A DNA stretch of 37,057 bases from Nocardia salmonicida NBRC 13393 (GCF_001613085.1 NZ_BDBR01000006.1:1-37057), one strand, 5' to 3'; numbered from the stretch's first letter, positions 1 through 9,766 are shown. Program-made: numbers and translations. Notes: a model not told the origin generated them from the letters alone.

Positions 1-2
1 AC

Positions 3-37
3 GCCGTTGCGCACGCGACGAAGGAGCAAGCAACGGC
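3..37. repeat. Interspersed hairpin repeat, copy 1
   Basis: Arms GCCGTTGC (3-10) and GCAACGGC (30-37) pair perfectly around a 19-nt loop that contains GACGAAGGAGCAA. The 35 nt recur at 34962-34996 with one C/T difference. To the right lies GC-rich sequence with a small GCGCGC/GCGCGC hairpin (68-81) followed by CAATAA. The second copy also ends with a GC hairpin and CAAATAA, so the repeated unit may reach about position 88. The left flank is cut by the window edge. The function is unknown; a transcription terminator or a dispersed intergenic element are both possible. Confidence 0.75.
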
Positions 38-165
38 GTCTAACCGGCGGCCCGGCCGCGGACACGCGCGCGCCAGCGCGCCAATAAACACAGCGTCAAA
101 CCATCTGGGACTACCGAACATTTGATCCCGCGACGTACCCACCCACGCACTCTGCTAATCTAACG

Positions 166-182
166 GTAACGATTTCCATTAC
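166..182. promoter_or_regulatory. Zur-like operator upstream of the zinc ABC operon
   Basis: An imperfect 17-nt palindrome, GTAACGATTTCCATTAC, lies 30 nt upstream of the binding-protein start. The outer GTAA/TTAC halves match exactly, and the AT-rich centre resembles the zinc-uptake repressor (Zur) boxes of actinobacteria. Its place in front of a metal importer supports repression when zinc is plentiful. Assignment to Zur is by resemblance only. A leader of about 30 nt would put the -10 region in or next to this palindrome. Confidence 0.5.
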
Positions 183-212
183 GATATAGAGCTTGCTCAG
201 CAGGAGTACCGC

Positions 213-1097
213 GTGAACCCTCGATTCGCCCGCTTGTTTGCCGGTCTCACGGCGGGAGTGGCGGCCGTGGTCGTCCTCAGCGCCTGCGGCACCAGCTCCA
301 CCGATTCCGATACCCCCCAGATCGTCGCCTCCACCAATGTGTGGGGTTCCGTCGCGACCGCCGTCGCGGGGCCGGATGCGCAGGTGACCTCGATCATCAG
401 CGATCCCGCCGCCGACCCGCACTCGTTCGAGACCTCGGCCACCGATACCGCCAAGATCAGCGACGCGGATCTGGTGGTGTTCAACGGCGGGCACTACGAC
501 GAGTTCATCGAGAAGGCCATCTCGGGCAAGGACAAGCGGACCGTCGAGGCCTTCGAACAGCGCCCGAACAAGGGCGACGACAACGAGCACGTCTGGTACG
601 ACGTGAGCACCGTGGCCGCGGTCGCCGACCGGATCGCCGCCGAACTCGGCGAGGTCGACGCCGCGCACGCGAGCGCCTACGCCGAACGCGCGGTGGCCTT
701 CAAGAACCAGCTGATCGGCGTCAGCACCATCACCGGCACCATCGCCACCCAGACGCCGAACGCGCCGGTCGCCCAGTCCGAGCCCCTCGCGCACTACCTG
801 TTGCAGGCCGCGACCGCGCAGGACAAGACCCCGCGCGACTTCCAGGAAGCGATCGAGCAGGAGACCGACCCGGCCCCGGCCGCTGTCGCCGCCACTCGCG
901 ACCTGATCACCGCCAAGCAGGTCAAGGCGCTGATCTACAACACCCAGACCGAGGACAAGATCACCCAGGACCTGCGGGCCACCGCACAGTCCGCGGGCAT
1001 CGCCGTTGTCGAGGTCACCGAAACCCTGCCCGCCGGAATGGATTACATCCAGTGGCAGACCGCCAACGCCAAGGCGCTCGCCGCGGCCCTGCGCTGA
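213..1097 (+). CDS. znuA: Zinc ABC transporter substrate-binding lipoprotein (TroA/ZnuA family)
   Basis: This is a 294-residue extracytoplasmic metal-binding protein that should capture zinc (or manganese) and deliver it to the membrane permease encoded two genes downstream. The GTG start at 213 gives a lipoprotein signal: a basic start, a hydrophobic run, and the lipobox LSAC near residues 22-25. Histidines in the typical cluster-A-I positions are visible in ADPHSFE, NGGHYDEF and NEHVWYD. There is no long His-rich loop, unlike E. coli ZnuA. The stop is 8 nt before the ATPase start, so the genes are co-transcribed. The upstream Zur-like box favours zinc over manganese, but the family alone does not decide the metal. 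Confidence 0.85.
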   Translation: MNPRFARLFAGLTAGVAAVVVLSACGTSSTDSDTPQIVASTNVWGSVATAVAGPDAQVTSIISDPAADPHSFETSATDTAKISDADLVVFNGGHYDEFIEKAISGKDKRTVEAFEQRPNKGDDNEHVWYDVSTVAAVADRIAAELGEVDAAHASAYAERAVAFKNQLIGVSTITGTIATQTPNAPVAQSEPLAHYLLQAATAQDKTPRDFQEAIEQETDPAPAAVAATRDLITAKQVKALIYNTQTEDKITQDLRATAQSAGIAVVEVTETLPAGMDYIQWQTANAKALAAALR

Positions 1098-1105
1098 GGA
1101 CGCCC

Positions 1106-1954
1106 ATGACCGAGGCCACCGCACTGTCGGAAACCACCACCGCGCCCGATGTCGACGCCACCGACGCGGCGATCCGTCTGCGCGCGGCGACCATGGCCTT
1201 CGGCGACCGCACGCTCTGGCACGGCCTCGACCTCGACGTGCGCCCGGGTGAGTTCATCGCCGTCCTCGGACCCAACGGCTCCGGCAAGACCTCGCTGCTG
1301 CGGGTGCTGCTCGGCACCCTCGCCTTGAGCTCGGGCAACGCGCAGATCGCGGGACGCCGCGCCGGGGTCGGCAATCCGGGCATCGGCTACATCCCGCAGC
1401 AGAAGACCATCGACGCCGGTGTACAGCTGCGCGGGATCGATCTGGTGGGCCTCGGCGTGGACGGGCACCGGTGGGGGCTCGGCTGGCGTGGTCGACGCAG
1501 CAGGGCCGAGAAGGTCGACAGCGCCATTGCCGCGGTGGGTGCCGGATCGTTCGCACACGCGCCGCTGGAGACGCTGTCCGGTGGTGAGCAGCAGCGGTTG
1601 CGGGTCGCGCAGGCGCTGGTCGGCGATCCGTCGGTGCTGCTGTGTGACGAACCGCTGCTGAGCCTCGATATGGCGAATCAGCGGCTCGTCGCGGAATTGG
1701 TCGACAAGCGTCGCCGCGAACACGACACGGCGGTGCTGTTCGTGACTCACGAGATCAATCCGATCCTGCCGCTCGTGGACCGGGTGCTGTATCTGGTCGA
1801 CGGCGGCTTCCGAATCGGTACGCCCGATGAGGTGATGACGTCGGAAACGCTGTCGGAGTTGTACGGCACCGAGGTCGAGGTGTTGCGGGTACGCGGACGC
1901 CTGGTCGTGGTCGGAACCGGTGACGACATGGACGCGCTGGGCGGGACGGCCTGA
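1106..1954 (+). CDS. znuC: Zinc ABC transporter ATP-binding protein
   Basis: This 282-residue ABC ATPase powers the metal importer. Walker A GPNGSGKT is at about residues 55-62. The ABC signature LSGGEQQRLRVAQ and Walker B VLLCDEPLLSLD follow, then the H-loop histidine in FVTHE. The ATG at 1106 is preceded by GAGGA. The reading frame is open far upstream, but that part overlaps the binding-protein gene and is not coding. An N-terminal extension of about 25 residues (MTEATALSET...) precedes the ABC core. The stop overlaps the permease start by one base (TGATG), which implies translational coupling. Confidence 0.88.
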   Translation: MTEATALSETTTAPDVDATDAAIRLRAATMAFGDRTLWHGLDLDVRPGEFIAVLGPNGSGKTSLLRVLLGTLALSSGNAQIAGRRAGVGNPGIGYIPQQKTIDAGVQLRGIDLVGLGVDGHRWGLGWRGRRSRAEKVDSAIAAVGAGSFAHAPLETLSGGEQQRLRVAQALVGDPSVLLCDEPLLSLDMANQRLVAELVDKRRREHDTAVLFVTHEINPILPLVDRVLYLVDGGFRIGTPDEVMTSETLSELYGTEVEVLRVRGRLVVVGTGDDMDALGGTA

Positions 1955-2820
1955 TGGACAAGCTCACCAAGGTGTTCGAGCAGATGTTCAACTTCGGCAC
2001 CACCGCGAATCTGCTCGGCTACGACTTCGTGCAGCAGGCGCTGTTGGCCAGCGCCCTGCTGGGATTGCTGGCGGGGTTGATCGGGCCGCTGATCGTCGCC
2101 AGGCAGATGTCGTTCGCGGTACACGGGACCAGCGAGCTGTCGCTGACCGGCGCGTCGGCGGCGCTGCTCGTCGGGGTCGGGGTCGGATTCGGGGCGATCG
2201 CCGGTTCGGTGGTCGCGGCCGTGCTGTTCGGATGGCTGGGCTCTCGTGCGCGCGAACGTGATTCGGTGATCGCGGTGGTGCTGTCGTTCGGGCTCGGGCT
2301 TTCGGTGTTGTTCCTGTGGCTCGCGCCGGAGCGGGCCGGGTCGAAGTTCTCGCTGCTCACCGGGCAGGTGGCCGGGGTCGGCTATGACGGCCTCGCGCTG
2401 CTGGTCACGTGTACCGCGGGCGTGCTCGCCGTGCTGGCTGTGGTGTATCGGCCGTTGCTGTTCGCCAGTGCCGATCCCGAGGTCGCGATCGCGCGTGGCG
2501 TGCCGGTGCGGGCGCTGTCGGTGGTGTTCGCGGTGCTGCTCGGGATCACCGCCGCGTTCGGCGTGCAGATCGTCGGCGCGCTGCTGGTGCTCGCGTTGCT
2601 GATCACCCCGGCCGCGGCCGCCGCGCAGGTGACCTCCAGCCCGATGCGGGCGACCGTGCTTTCGGTGATCTTCGCCGAGGTCGCCGCCGTGGGCGGGCTG
2701 TTGCTGTCGCTGGCGCCCGGAGTTCCGGTGTCGACCTTCGTCACCGCGATCTCGTTCAGCATCTACCTGGTGTGCCGGTTCGTCGGACATCGCAATCGGC
2801 AACTCGTACCCGCGCGCTGA
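1954..2820 (+). CDS. znuB: Zinc ABC transporter permease (ABC-3 family)
   Basis: A 288-residue integral membrane protein with about eight hydrophobic segments, of the ZnuB/TroC ABC-3 permease family. It forms the channel of the importer with the ATPase encoded just upstream. Family-like stretches include SFAVHGTSELSLTGASAALL near residue 55 and VGALLVLALLITPAAAA near residue 210. It is the last gene of the operon, and 22 nt separate it from the acyl-CoA dehydrogenase. No terminator hairpin was seen in this gap, so read-through is possible. Confidence 0.88.
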   Translation: MDKLTKVFEQMFNFGTTANLLGYDFVQQALLASALLGLLAGLIGPLIVARQMSFAVHGTSELSLTGASAALLVGVGVGFGAIAGSVVAAVLFGWLGSRARERDSVIAVVLSFGLGLSVLFLWLAPERAGSKFSLLTGQVAGVGYDGLALLVTCTAGVLAVLAVVYRPLLFASADPEVAIARGVPVRALSVVFAVLLGITAAFGVQIVGALLVLALLITPAAAAAQVTSSPMRATVLSVIFAEVAAVGGLLLSLAPGVPVSTFVTAISFSIYLVCRFVGHRNRQLVPAR

Positions 2821-2842
2821 ACCGATAGAACACAATCGATTC

Positions 2843-4018
2843 ATGATCGATTTCTCAGTACCGGACGATCTCGCCGCCCTTCGTGACCGAGCCCGGAACT
2901 TCGTCGTCGAGCAGATCGTGCCGTTCGAGCGCGATCCCCGCCTCACCGCGCACGGCCCGACCGACGCATTGCGGGCCGAACTCGTGGAGCTGGCGCGCGC
3001 CGAGAAGCTGCTGACTGTGCAGGCGCCGGTGGAATACGGCGGCCTTGGACTCAGCCACATCGAGCAGGCGCTGGTGTACGAGGCGGCGGGGTGGTCCACG
3101 CTCGGGCCGGTCGCCATGAACTGCGCCGCGCCCGACGAGGGAAACATGTTTCTGCTCGGTAAGATCGCCGATCCGGAGCAGATCGACCAGTATCTGATGC
3201 CGGTGATCCGGGGCGAACAGCGTTCGGTCTTCGCGATGACCGAGCCAGGTGGGGCGGGTTCGGATCCCGGACAGCTCAGCACCGAGGCGGTGTTCGACGG
3301 CGAGAATTTCGTGATCAACGGTCGCAAATGGTTGATCACCGGGGCCGACGGCGCCAAGACCTGGATCATCATGGCGCTGCTCGCCGAGAACCCGCACCTG
3401 CCCGCGGGGCCGACACTGTTCATCACCGACGGTGACGCGCCGGGCATCGTGATCGAGCGGATCATGAACACGATGGACCGCAACTACGTCGGCGGGCACG
3501 CGGTGGTGCGGTTCGACAATCTCACGCTGCCGCCGACGGCCGTGCTCGGTCGCACCGGACAGGCCCTGCGGTACGCGCAATTACGGCTCGCTCCCGCCCG
3601 GCTCACGCACTGTATGCGCTGGCTCGGCGCGGCCGCTCGCGCCCAGTCCATCGCACTGGACTACGCGCGCACCCGCACCGCCTTCGGTAAGCCGATCGGT
3701 GAACACGAGGGCGTGTCGTTCATGCTCGCCGACAACGAGGTGGCGCTGCACCAGTGCAGACTGACCATCTGGCACGCCTGTTGGCTGATGGATCAGGGGC
3801 AGCAGGCAAGGCACGAATCGTCGATGGCCAAGTCGTATGTGTCCGAGGAATTGTTCAAAGTCACCGATCGCTGCGTGCAGGTGCTCGGCGGGATCGGGAT
3901 CAGCGACGAGACGGTCGTGGAGATGTTGTTCCGGGATATGCGCGCGTTCCGTCTCTACGACGGGCCGACGGAAGTGCACAAGTATGCGATCGGCAGACAC
4001 TTGCTGTCCGGTCGCTAG
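2843..4018 (+). CDS. Acyl-CoA dehydrogenase family protein (ACAD10/11-like)
   Basis: A 391-residue flavoprotein of the acyl-CoA dehydrogenase family, expected to introduce an alpha-beta double bond into an acyl-CoA with FAD. The FAD-binding stretch FAMTEPGGAGSD, the ARTRTAFGKPIGEHEG segment and the C-terminal QVLGGIGISDETVVE are all present, and the length is normal. The residue at the catalytic-base position is aspartate (LYDGPTEVH) rather than the glutamate of short- and medium-chain enzymes, as in ACAD10/11-type proteins. The ATG at 2843 sits between two ATCGAT sites (2837-2842 is close by and 2845-2850 inside the gene). The crotonase gene follows 14 nt downstream, so the two probably act in one acyl-CoA pathway. 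The substrate is unknown. Confidence 0.85.
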   Translation: MIDFSVPDDLAALRDRARNFVVEQIVPFERDPRLTAHGPTDALRAELVELARAEKLLTVQAPVEYGGLGLSHIEQALVYEAAGWSTLGPVAMNCAAPDEGNMFLLGKIADPEQIDQYLMPVIRGEQRSVFAMTEPGGAGSDPGQLSTEAVFDGENFVINGRKWLITGADGAKTWIIMALLAENPHLPAGPTLFITDGDAPGIVIERIMNTMDRNYVGGHAVVRFDNLTLPPTAVLGRTGQALRYAQLRLAPARLTHCMRWLGAAARAQSIALDYARTRTAFGKPIGEHEGVSFMLADNEVALHQCRLTIWHACWLMDQGQQARHESSMAKSYVSEELFKVTDRCVQVLGGIGISDETVVEMLFRDMRAFRLYDGPTEVHKYAIGRHLLSGR

Positions 4019-4032
4019 TACGATTCGGTCCC

Positions 4033-4836
4033 ATGAGTTCGGAATTGCTCGTCGATGTCGAAGGCGGCGTCGCCTTGTTGACGCTCAACCGACCTGCCAA
4101 GCAGAACGCCGTCACCCCCACGATGGCGGCCGAGCTGAGCGCCGCGCTCCGTCGCTGCGATATCGAGGACGCGATCCGCGCCGTCGTCATCACCGGAACC
4201 CCACCGGCCTTCTGCGCGGGCGCGGATCTGGCGGCGCGCGGCGGCGACGTGAGCGCGACCCTCGATCCGCCGCCCTGGCAGGTGCGTAAGCCGGTGATCG
4301 CCGCGGTGAACGGGCACGCGGTCGGCATCGGCCTGGCCCTGGCACTGCAGTGCGATCTGCGGTACTTCGCTCGCGATGCCGTCTACGGGCTGAACCAGGT
4401 GCGGCGCGGGGTGCTCGCCGACGGGTTCGCGCACTGGACGGTGCCGCGACTGGCCGGGCTGGCCAACGCCGCCGACATCATGCTCACCGGGCGCACGTTC
4501 GACGGTGACGAAGCCAAGTCGCTCGGTTTGGGCAATGCCTCGCTGCCCGCCGACGAAGTACTGACAACGGCGATGGCCGTGGCCCACGACATCGCCACCG
4601 GGACCGCTCCCCTACCGGTCGCGCTCACCAAGCGGCTGATCTGGGAGAGCCTCGGCATGACCCCGGCCGTGGTCGGGCAGCTCGAATCCGAGCTCAACGC
4701 GCAGGTTGCCAAGAGTGTCGACGGTGGCGAGGCGATGGTGGCGTTCAAGGAGCGTCGCCCGCCGAACTGGACCGGCAGTGTCAACGACGAATGGCCGGCC
4801 TGGGATGCTCCCGGCGAGCGCCCGAGCCTGGACTGA
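4033..4836 (+). CDS. Crotonase-fold (enoyl-CoA hydratase/isomerase family) protein
   Basis: A 267-residue protein of the enoyl-CoA hydratase/isomerase superfamily. The oxyanion-hole segments AFCAGADLA (59-67) and NGHAVGIGLALAL (93-105) and the LTGRTFDGDEAKSLGL segment place it in the family. By alignment to rat mitochondrial hydratase, the two catalytic glutamates (Glu144 and Glu164 there) are Ala102 and Gln122 here. Classical hydration is therefore unlikely, and it may be a different crotonase (isomerase, thioesterase-like or CoA-binding role). The ATG at 4033 was chosen because longer versions run into the dehydrogenase gene. It ends 2 nt from the convergent DUF4190-like gene. Confidence 0.85.
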   Translation: MSSELLVDVEGGVALLTLNRPAKQNAVTPTMAAELSAALRRCDIEDAIRAVVITGTPPAFCAGADLAARGGDVSATLDPPPWQVRKPVIAAVNGHAVGIGLALALQCDLRYFARDAVYGLNQVRRGVLADGFAHWTVPRLAGLANAADIMLTGRTFDGDEAKSLGLGNASLPADEVLTTAMAVAHDIATGTAPLPVALTKRLIWESLGMTPAVVGQLESELNAQVAKSVDGGEAMVAFKERRPPNWTGSVNDEWPAWDAPGERPSLD

Positions 4837-4838
4837 AC

Positions 4839-5117
4839 TCAGAAGTTCCCGTTGCAGGAACCGGCCAGATACAGCAGGGCGAACATCAGCATCAGGATCG
4901 TGCCGATGATGCCCGCGATGTAGCCGATCACCACCTGTGACCGGCCGCTGAGCCCACCGTAGGACGCGTCGATCTCGTTGAGTGCCCGCTTGCCGAGCAC
5001 CCACGCGATCGGCCCGAAGATCCCACAGCAGAACGGGCTGAGCAGCCCGAGCACAAGGATCATATTGGCCTGCGGGTGCTCGACCGTTTCGCCGATCGGC
5101 TGATTAGGGATCGCCAC
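4839..5117 (-). CDS. Small DUF4190-like membrane protein
   Basis: A 92-residue protein with two transmembrane segments: about residues 20-40 (LGLLSPFCCGIFGPIAWVLG) and about 65-86. The pattern of a hydrophobic hairpin with a small loop carrying a short basic/acidic helix (GKRALNEID) is that of the DUF4190 family, common in actinobacteria, whose function is unknown. The N-terminal tail (NQPIGETVEHPQAN) is polar. It is convergent with the crotonase gene and lies 50 nt beyond the end of rlmB on the same strand, so it is downstream of nothing and has its own promoter or follows the rlmB operon in the other order. A gene product of this type is inferred to sit in the cytoplasmic membrane. Confidence 0.7.
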   Translation of the reverse strand: MAIPNQPIGETVEHPQANMILVLGLLSPFCCGIFGPIAWVLGKRALNEIDASYGGLSGRSQVVIGYIAGIIGTILMLMFALLYLAGSCNGNF

Positions 5118-5167
5118 AGCACGAATTGTACGGTGACAGAGCGGTTTTGCCCGTCAACCGCGCGGAC

Positions 5168-6157
5168 TCAGCCCAGACGGCGCTGACGGGCGATGTCGGC
5201 GAGGACGACGCCCGCGGCTACCGAGGCGTTGAGCGACTCGACCGGGCCCGCCATCGGGATGCTCAGGATCGAGTCACAGTTCTCCCGCACCAGACGCGAC
5301 AGGCCCTTGCCCTCCGAGCCAACGACCACGACCGTCGGGACGCTGCCGTCGAAGTTGTCGAGGGTGGTGTCGCCGTCGGCGTCGAGGCCGATCACCTGGA
5401 TGCCCTGCGCGGCCCAATCCTTCAGTGTGCGAGTCAGATTGGTGGCCCTGGCGACAGGGAGGCGGGCAGCCGCACCCGCACTGGTACGCCACGCCACAGC
5501 GGTGACGCTGGCACTGCGACGCTGCGGGATCACCACGCCTTGACCGCCGAACGCGGCCACCGAGCGGATGACGGCGCCGAGGTTGCGCGGGTCGGTGATG
5601 TTGTCGAGCGCGACCAGCAGGGCGGGCTCGGCGGTGGACTTCACCCGGTCCATCAGATCGTCGGGGTGGGCGTAGCGGTACGGCGGCACCTGCAGGGCCA
5701 CGCCCTGGTGCATTCCGTTGGCGCTGAGCCGATCCAGATCGGTGCGCGGCACCTCGAGGATGGAGATGCCCATATCGGCGGCGCGCTGCACGCTCTCCGA
5801 GAGCCGGTCGTCGTTCTCGGTGCCGACCGCCACGAACAGGGCGGTCGCGGGCACCTCGGCGCGCAGACACTCGAGCACGGGGTTACGGCCGAGCACCAAC
5901 TCGGGACCCTCGTCGGACTTGCGGCCGACGCGCGGCACACCGGACTTACCGGTCGGACGGCCCTGTGCCGCATTGGCTTTGGCCTTCTCGGCCGCTCTGG
6001 CCCGCTTGGCGGCGGGGTGCTTGGTGCGCGCGACGGCGGGCGGGGTAGCACCCCTGCCCTCCAGCCCGCGGCGATGCTTGCCACCGGAACCGGCGACCTG
6101 CCCCTTCTTGGTGCCGCCCTTGCGTACCGCTCCGCGTCGCTGTGAATTGCCTGCCAT
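5168..6157 (-). CDS. rlmB: 23S rRNA (guanosine-2'-O-)-methyltransferase, TrmH/SPOUT family
   Basis: A 329-residue SAM-dependent rRNA methyltransferase. The SPOUT knot motifs are clear: [29 protein letters not shown] and [22 protein letters not shown] near the C terminus. The first 80 residues are a very basic, low-complexity extension (lysine, arginine, glycine), as in mycobacterial TsnR/RlmB, probably for RNA contact. The preceding substrate-binding domain starts near [13 protein letters not shown]. The ATG at 6157 overlaps the cysS stop by one base (TGATG), which fixes the start; the frame is open further upstream but only inside cysS. It is the last gene of the carD-ispD-ispF-cysS-rlmB cluster, matching Rv3579c. 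Confidence 0.92.
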   Translation of the reverse strand: MAGNSQRRGAVRKGGTKKGQVAGSGGKHRRGLEGRGATPPAVARTKHPAAKRARAAEKAKANAAQGRPTGKSGVPRVGRKSDEGPELVLGRNPVLECLRAEVPATALFVAVGTENDDRLSESVQRAADMGISILEVPRTDLDRLSANGMHQGVALQVPPYRYAHPDDLMDRVKSTAEPALLVALDNITDPRNLGAVIRSVAAFGGQGVVIPQRRSASVTAVAWRTSAGAAARLPVARATNLTRTLKDWAAQGIQVIGLDADGDTTLDNFDGSVPTVVVVGSEGKGLSRLVRENCDSILSIPMAGPVESLNASVAAGVVLADIARQRRLG

Positions 6158-7560
6158 CAGTTCGCCTTTCCGCTCGATGCGCCCAGCGACCATTCCGGCC
6201 CCTGCGGGGTATCGGTTACCTCGATACCCGCGGCGATGAGCCGATCCCGTGCGGCATCGGCTTCTGCCCAGTTCTTGTCGGCCCGCGCGTTCGCCCGGCG
6301 ATCCAGCTCCGTGCGGACGAGCACGTCGAGCGCGTCGATCGCCGCCGAATTGTCGGCGGGGGTGTACCACTGTTCGTCGAGCGGGTCGACGCCGAGAATT
6401 CCCAGCATCGCCCGCACCTGACCGGCCAGTTCGACCGCGGTCTCGACCGCACCCGCTTCCAGCGCGCGATTGCCCTCGTGCACCACGTGGTGAATTTCGG
6501 CGAGCGCCTTCGGGACTGCCAGATCGTCATCGATCGCGGCGGCGAATCCGTCGGTCCATTTTCCGATCGGCACCTCGCCCGCTCGGTCCAGCACTCGCTG
6601 CACGAAGGCTTCGATGCGCTGATACGAGGCGACCGCGTCGTCGAGTGCCTTGTCGGAGTATTCGAGCATCGAGCGGTAATGCGCGCTGCCCAAGTAGAAA
6701 CGCAATTCTACCGGGCGCACCCGGGTGAGAACATTCGGCACCGAGAGCACGTTGCCGAGTGACTTCGACATTTTCTCCCCGCCCATCGTCACCCAGCCGT
6801 TGTGCAGCCAGTAACGCGCGAAACCGTCGCCTGCCGCTTTGGACTGGGCGATCTCGTTCTCGTGGTGCGGGAAAATCAGATCCATTCCACCGCAGTGGAT
6901 ATCGAATTCCGCGCCGAGATAGAACTCGGCCATCGCGGAGCATTCCAGGTGCCAGCCGGGGCGCCCGGGGCCCCAGGGCGAGGGCCAGCTCGGCTCGCCC
7001 GGCTTGGCGGCCTTCCACAGCGTGAAGTCGCGAGGATCACGTTTGCAGCGGGTGGGAGTTTCGCCCTGGTGCACGTCGTCGAGGCGGTGGCCGGACAGCT
7101 CGCCGTAATTCGGCCAGCTCATCACGTCGAAATACACATCGCCCTCGGCGGCGTAGGCATGGCCGCGCTCGATCAGGCGCTGCATCAGGTCGACCATCTG
7201 GGTGATGTGACCGGTGGCGCGCGGTTCGGCCGAAGGCGGCAGAACCCCGAGGGTTTCGTAGGCGGAGTCGAAAGCGCGCTCGTGCGTCGCGGCCCATTCC
7301 CACCACGGCCTGCCCGCTTCGGCGGCCTTGTTCAGGATCTTGTCGTCGATATCGGTGACATTGCGGATGAACCGCACGTCGTAGTCGTGCGCGAGCAGCC
7401 AGCGACGCAGCACGTCGAAGGCGACGCCACTGCGCACATGACCGATATGGGGTTGTCCCTGGACGGTGGCCCCACACAGATACACCGAGGCACGGCCGGG
7501 GACCAGCGGGGTGAATTCCCGCATGGTTCGCGTGTCGGTGTCAAAAAGGCGCAAGGTCAC
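6157..7560 (-). CDS. cysS: Cysteinyl-tRNA synthetase
   Basis: A 467-residue class I aminoacyl-tRNA synthetase that charges tRNA-Cys with cysteine in the cytoplasm. The zinc-binding Cys29 (YLCGATVQG), the HIGH motif at 38-41, the HHENEIAQ zinc/active-site segment and the KMSKSLGN loop are all intact. The GTG start at 7560 begins the usual LRLFDTDTR sequence. It lies 130 nt after ispF and one base before rlmB. The length is normal for the family and no anomaly was seen. Confidence 0.96.
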   Translation of the reverse strand: MTLRLFDTDTRTMREFTPLVPGRASVYLCGATVQGQPHIGHVRSGVAFDVLRRWLLAHDYDVRFIRNVTDIDDKILNKAAEAGRPWWEWAATHERAFDSAYETLGVLPPSAEPRATGHITQMVDLMQRLIERGHAYAAEGDVYFDVMSWPNYGELSGHRLDDVHQGETPTRCKRDPRDFTLWKAAKPGEPSWPSPWGPGRPGWHLECSAMAEFYLGAEFDIHCGGMDLIFPHHENEIAQSKAAGDGFARYWLHNGWVTMGGEKMSKSLGNVLSVPNVLTRVRPVELRFYLGSAHYRSMLEYSDKALDDAVASYQRIEAFVQRVLDRAGEVPIGKWTDGFAAAIDDDLAVPKALAEIHHVVHEGNRALEAGAVETAVELAGQVRAMLGILGVDPLDEQWYTPADNSAAIDALDVLVRTELDRRANARADKNWAEADAARDRLIAAGIEVTDTPQGPEWSLGASSGKAN

Positions 7561-7690
7561 GGCATTCGATCCTAGTCGGTGGGATTGGGGTGGGGTTGAC
7601 CGGCCGGTTCGTGGCGCCGTGGTGAACGGAACGGCTGATCGAATCGGCGAAAGCGATGCGCGGAAAGAAAGGTTCAGTGGCCCGTAGGGG

Positions 7691-8158
7691 CTACGAACAT
7701 GCCGCGATCAGACAGGTGGCGATGGCGGCGATACCCTCGCCGCGACCGGTGAGACCGAGACCGTCGGTCGTGGTGCCGGACACCGAAACGGGAGCGTCGA
7801 GAAGTTCGCCGAGTACTTTTTGCGCCTCGGCGCGGCGCGGGCCGATCTTCGGGCGATTACCGATCACCTGCACCGCGGCGTTCACGACCTCGAAGCCTTC
7901 TTCGGTCAGCAGCCTGCGGACTTCGGTGAGCATGGCGGCGCCGGTGACGCCTGCCCATTCGGGGCGGCCGACGCCGAAGACAGCGCCCACGTCACCCAGG
8001 CCGGCGGCGGAGAGCAGGGCATCGCAGAGGGCGTGAGCGGCGACGTCGCCGTCGGAGTGGCCGGCGCACCCGTCGGCGTCGGAGAACAGCAGACCGGCCA
8101 TCCAGCAGGGGCGTCCCGGCTCGATGGGGTGCACGTCGCTGCCGATTCCGACTCTCAT
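7691..8158 (-). CDS. ispF: 2-C-methyl-D-erythritol 2,4-cyclodiphosphate synthase
   Basis: A 155-residue enzyme of the MEP isoprenoid pathway, converting CDP-methylerythritol 2-phosphate to the cyclic diphosphate. The metal ligands Asp8, His10 (GIGSDVH) and His42 ([11 protein letters not shown]) are present, and the C-terminal [19 protein letters not shown] motif is complete. The start overlaps the ispD stop by four bases (ATGA, 8155-8158), so the two are translationally coupled. The order ispD-ispF matches Rv3582c-Rv3581c. Confidence 0.96.
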   Translation of the reverse strand: MRVGIGSDVHPIEPGRPCWMAGLLFSDADGCAGHSDGDVAAHALCDALLSAAGLGDVGAVFGVGRPEWAGVTGAAMLTEVRRLLTEEGFEVVNAAVQVIGNRPKIGPRRAEAQKVLGELLDAPVSVSGTTTDGLGLTGRGEGIAAIATCLIAACS

Positions 8159-8916
8159 CGGGCAACCGCCTGCTCGACGGAGGGCGCGTCGACACCCGGG
8201 TGCCGGGCGGCCGTGGACCGGCTGGCGTCGGCGAGAAGCGCCTCGGCGAGGTGGAGGTCGAGGGGGGTGGTGATCTTGAACGCCAGCGGGTCGCCGGGGA
8301 CGGTGTGCACGGCGATACCGAGGCGTTCGACCAGGCCCGCGTCGTCGGTGGCGCCGACGTCGGTGGCGTAGGCGCGGCGAAGCAGGTCGGCGGCGAAGCC
8401 CTGGGGGGTTTGGATGGCGCGCAGGTGGGCGCGATCAGGGGTCCCGGTGACGATGCCCGCGTCATCGACCGATTTCACGGTGTCGACAACGGGCAACGCG
8501 GGGACCACGGCCTGACTGCCTGCCTGTAGCTCGGCGGCCACCCGCGCGATCAGCTCCGGCGGTGTGAGCGCGCGTGCGGCATCGTGCACGAGGTAGAACG
8601 CGGCGTCGGGTGCGGCCGCGATGCCCGCGCGCACCGAATCGGTGCGCTCGGCGCCGCCCACGACCACCTGCACCGGCACAGGGGGCATCGAACCGCCGGT
8701 CAGCGAGGTGGTGGTGGACAGCAACGTGGATGCGGCCTCGACCAGTTCGGCGGGTACGACCACGACAACCCGGTGCACCGCACCGGACGCGATCAGACCG
8801 TCGACGGCCAACCGGACCATAGGTGTGCCGCCGACCGGAACGAACGCCTTCGGGGTGGGTTCACCCAGGCGCACGCCACGACCGGCGGCAGGGACCAGTG
8901 CTACGACAGGTCGCAC
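8155..8916 (-). CDS. ispD: 2-C-methyl-D-erythritol 4-phosphate cytidylyltransferase
   Basis: A 253-residue MEP-pathway enzyme that transfers CMP to methylerythritol 4-phosphate. The nucleotide-binding N terminus [14 protein letters not shown] with PKAFVPVGG is typical, and [14 protein letters not shown] and IQTPQGF are family motifs. The GTG at 8916 starts right at the conserved N terminus ([12 protein letters not shown]) and is 10 nt after the carD stop. The frame stays open upstream but that part lies within carD. No strong Shine-Dalgarno sequence is visible, so coupling to carD translation is likely. Confidence 0.95.
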   Translation of the reverse strand: MRPVVALVPAAGRGVRLGEPTPKAFVPVGGTPMVRLAVDGLIASGAVHRVVVVVPAELVEAASTLLSTTTSLTGGSMPPVPVQVVVGGAERTDSVRAGIAAAPDAAFYLVHDAARALTPPELIARVAAELQAGSQAVVPALPVVDTVKSVDDAGIVTGTPDRAHLRAIQTPQGFAADLLRRAYATDVGATDDAGLVERLGIAVHTVPGDPLAFKITTPLDLHLAEALLADASRSTAARHPGVDAPSVEQAVAR

Positions 8917-8926
8917 TTGTTTATTT

Positions 8927-9766
<840 letters not shown>

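Noticed and set aside
341..1105. Long N-terminal extension of the zinc ATPase frame
   Set aside because: It overlaps the whole binding-protein gene and has arginine-rich out-of-frame composition. The true start at 1106 has a ribosome site and begins the ABC domain.
2836..2856. ATCGAT pair around the acyl-CoA dehydrogenase start
   Set aside because: Two short copies of a common 6-bp palindrome can occur by chance, and the second lies in coding sequence.
1747..3483. 578-codon open frame opposite the zinc permease and acyl-CoA dehydrogenase
   Set aside because: It is antisense to two well-supported genes and has Arg/His/Asp/Gln-rich low-quality sequence.
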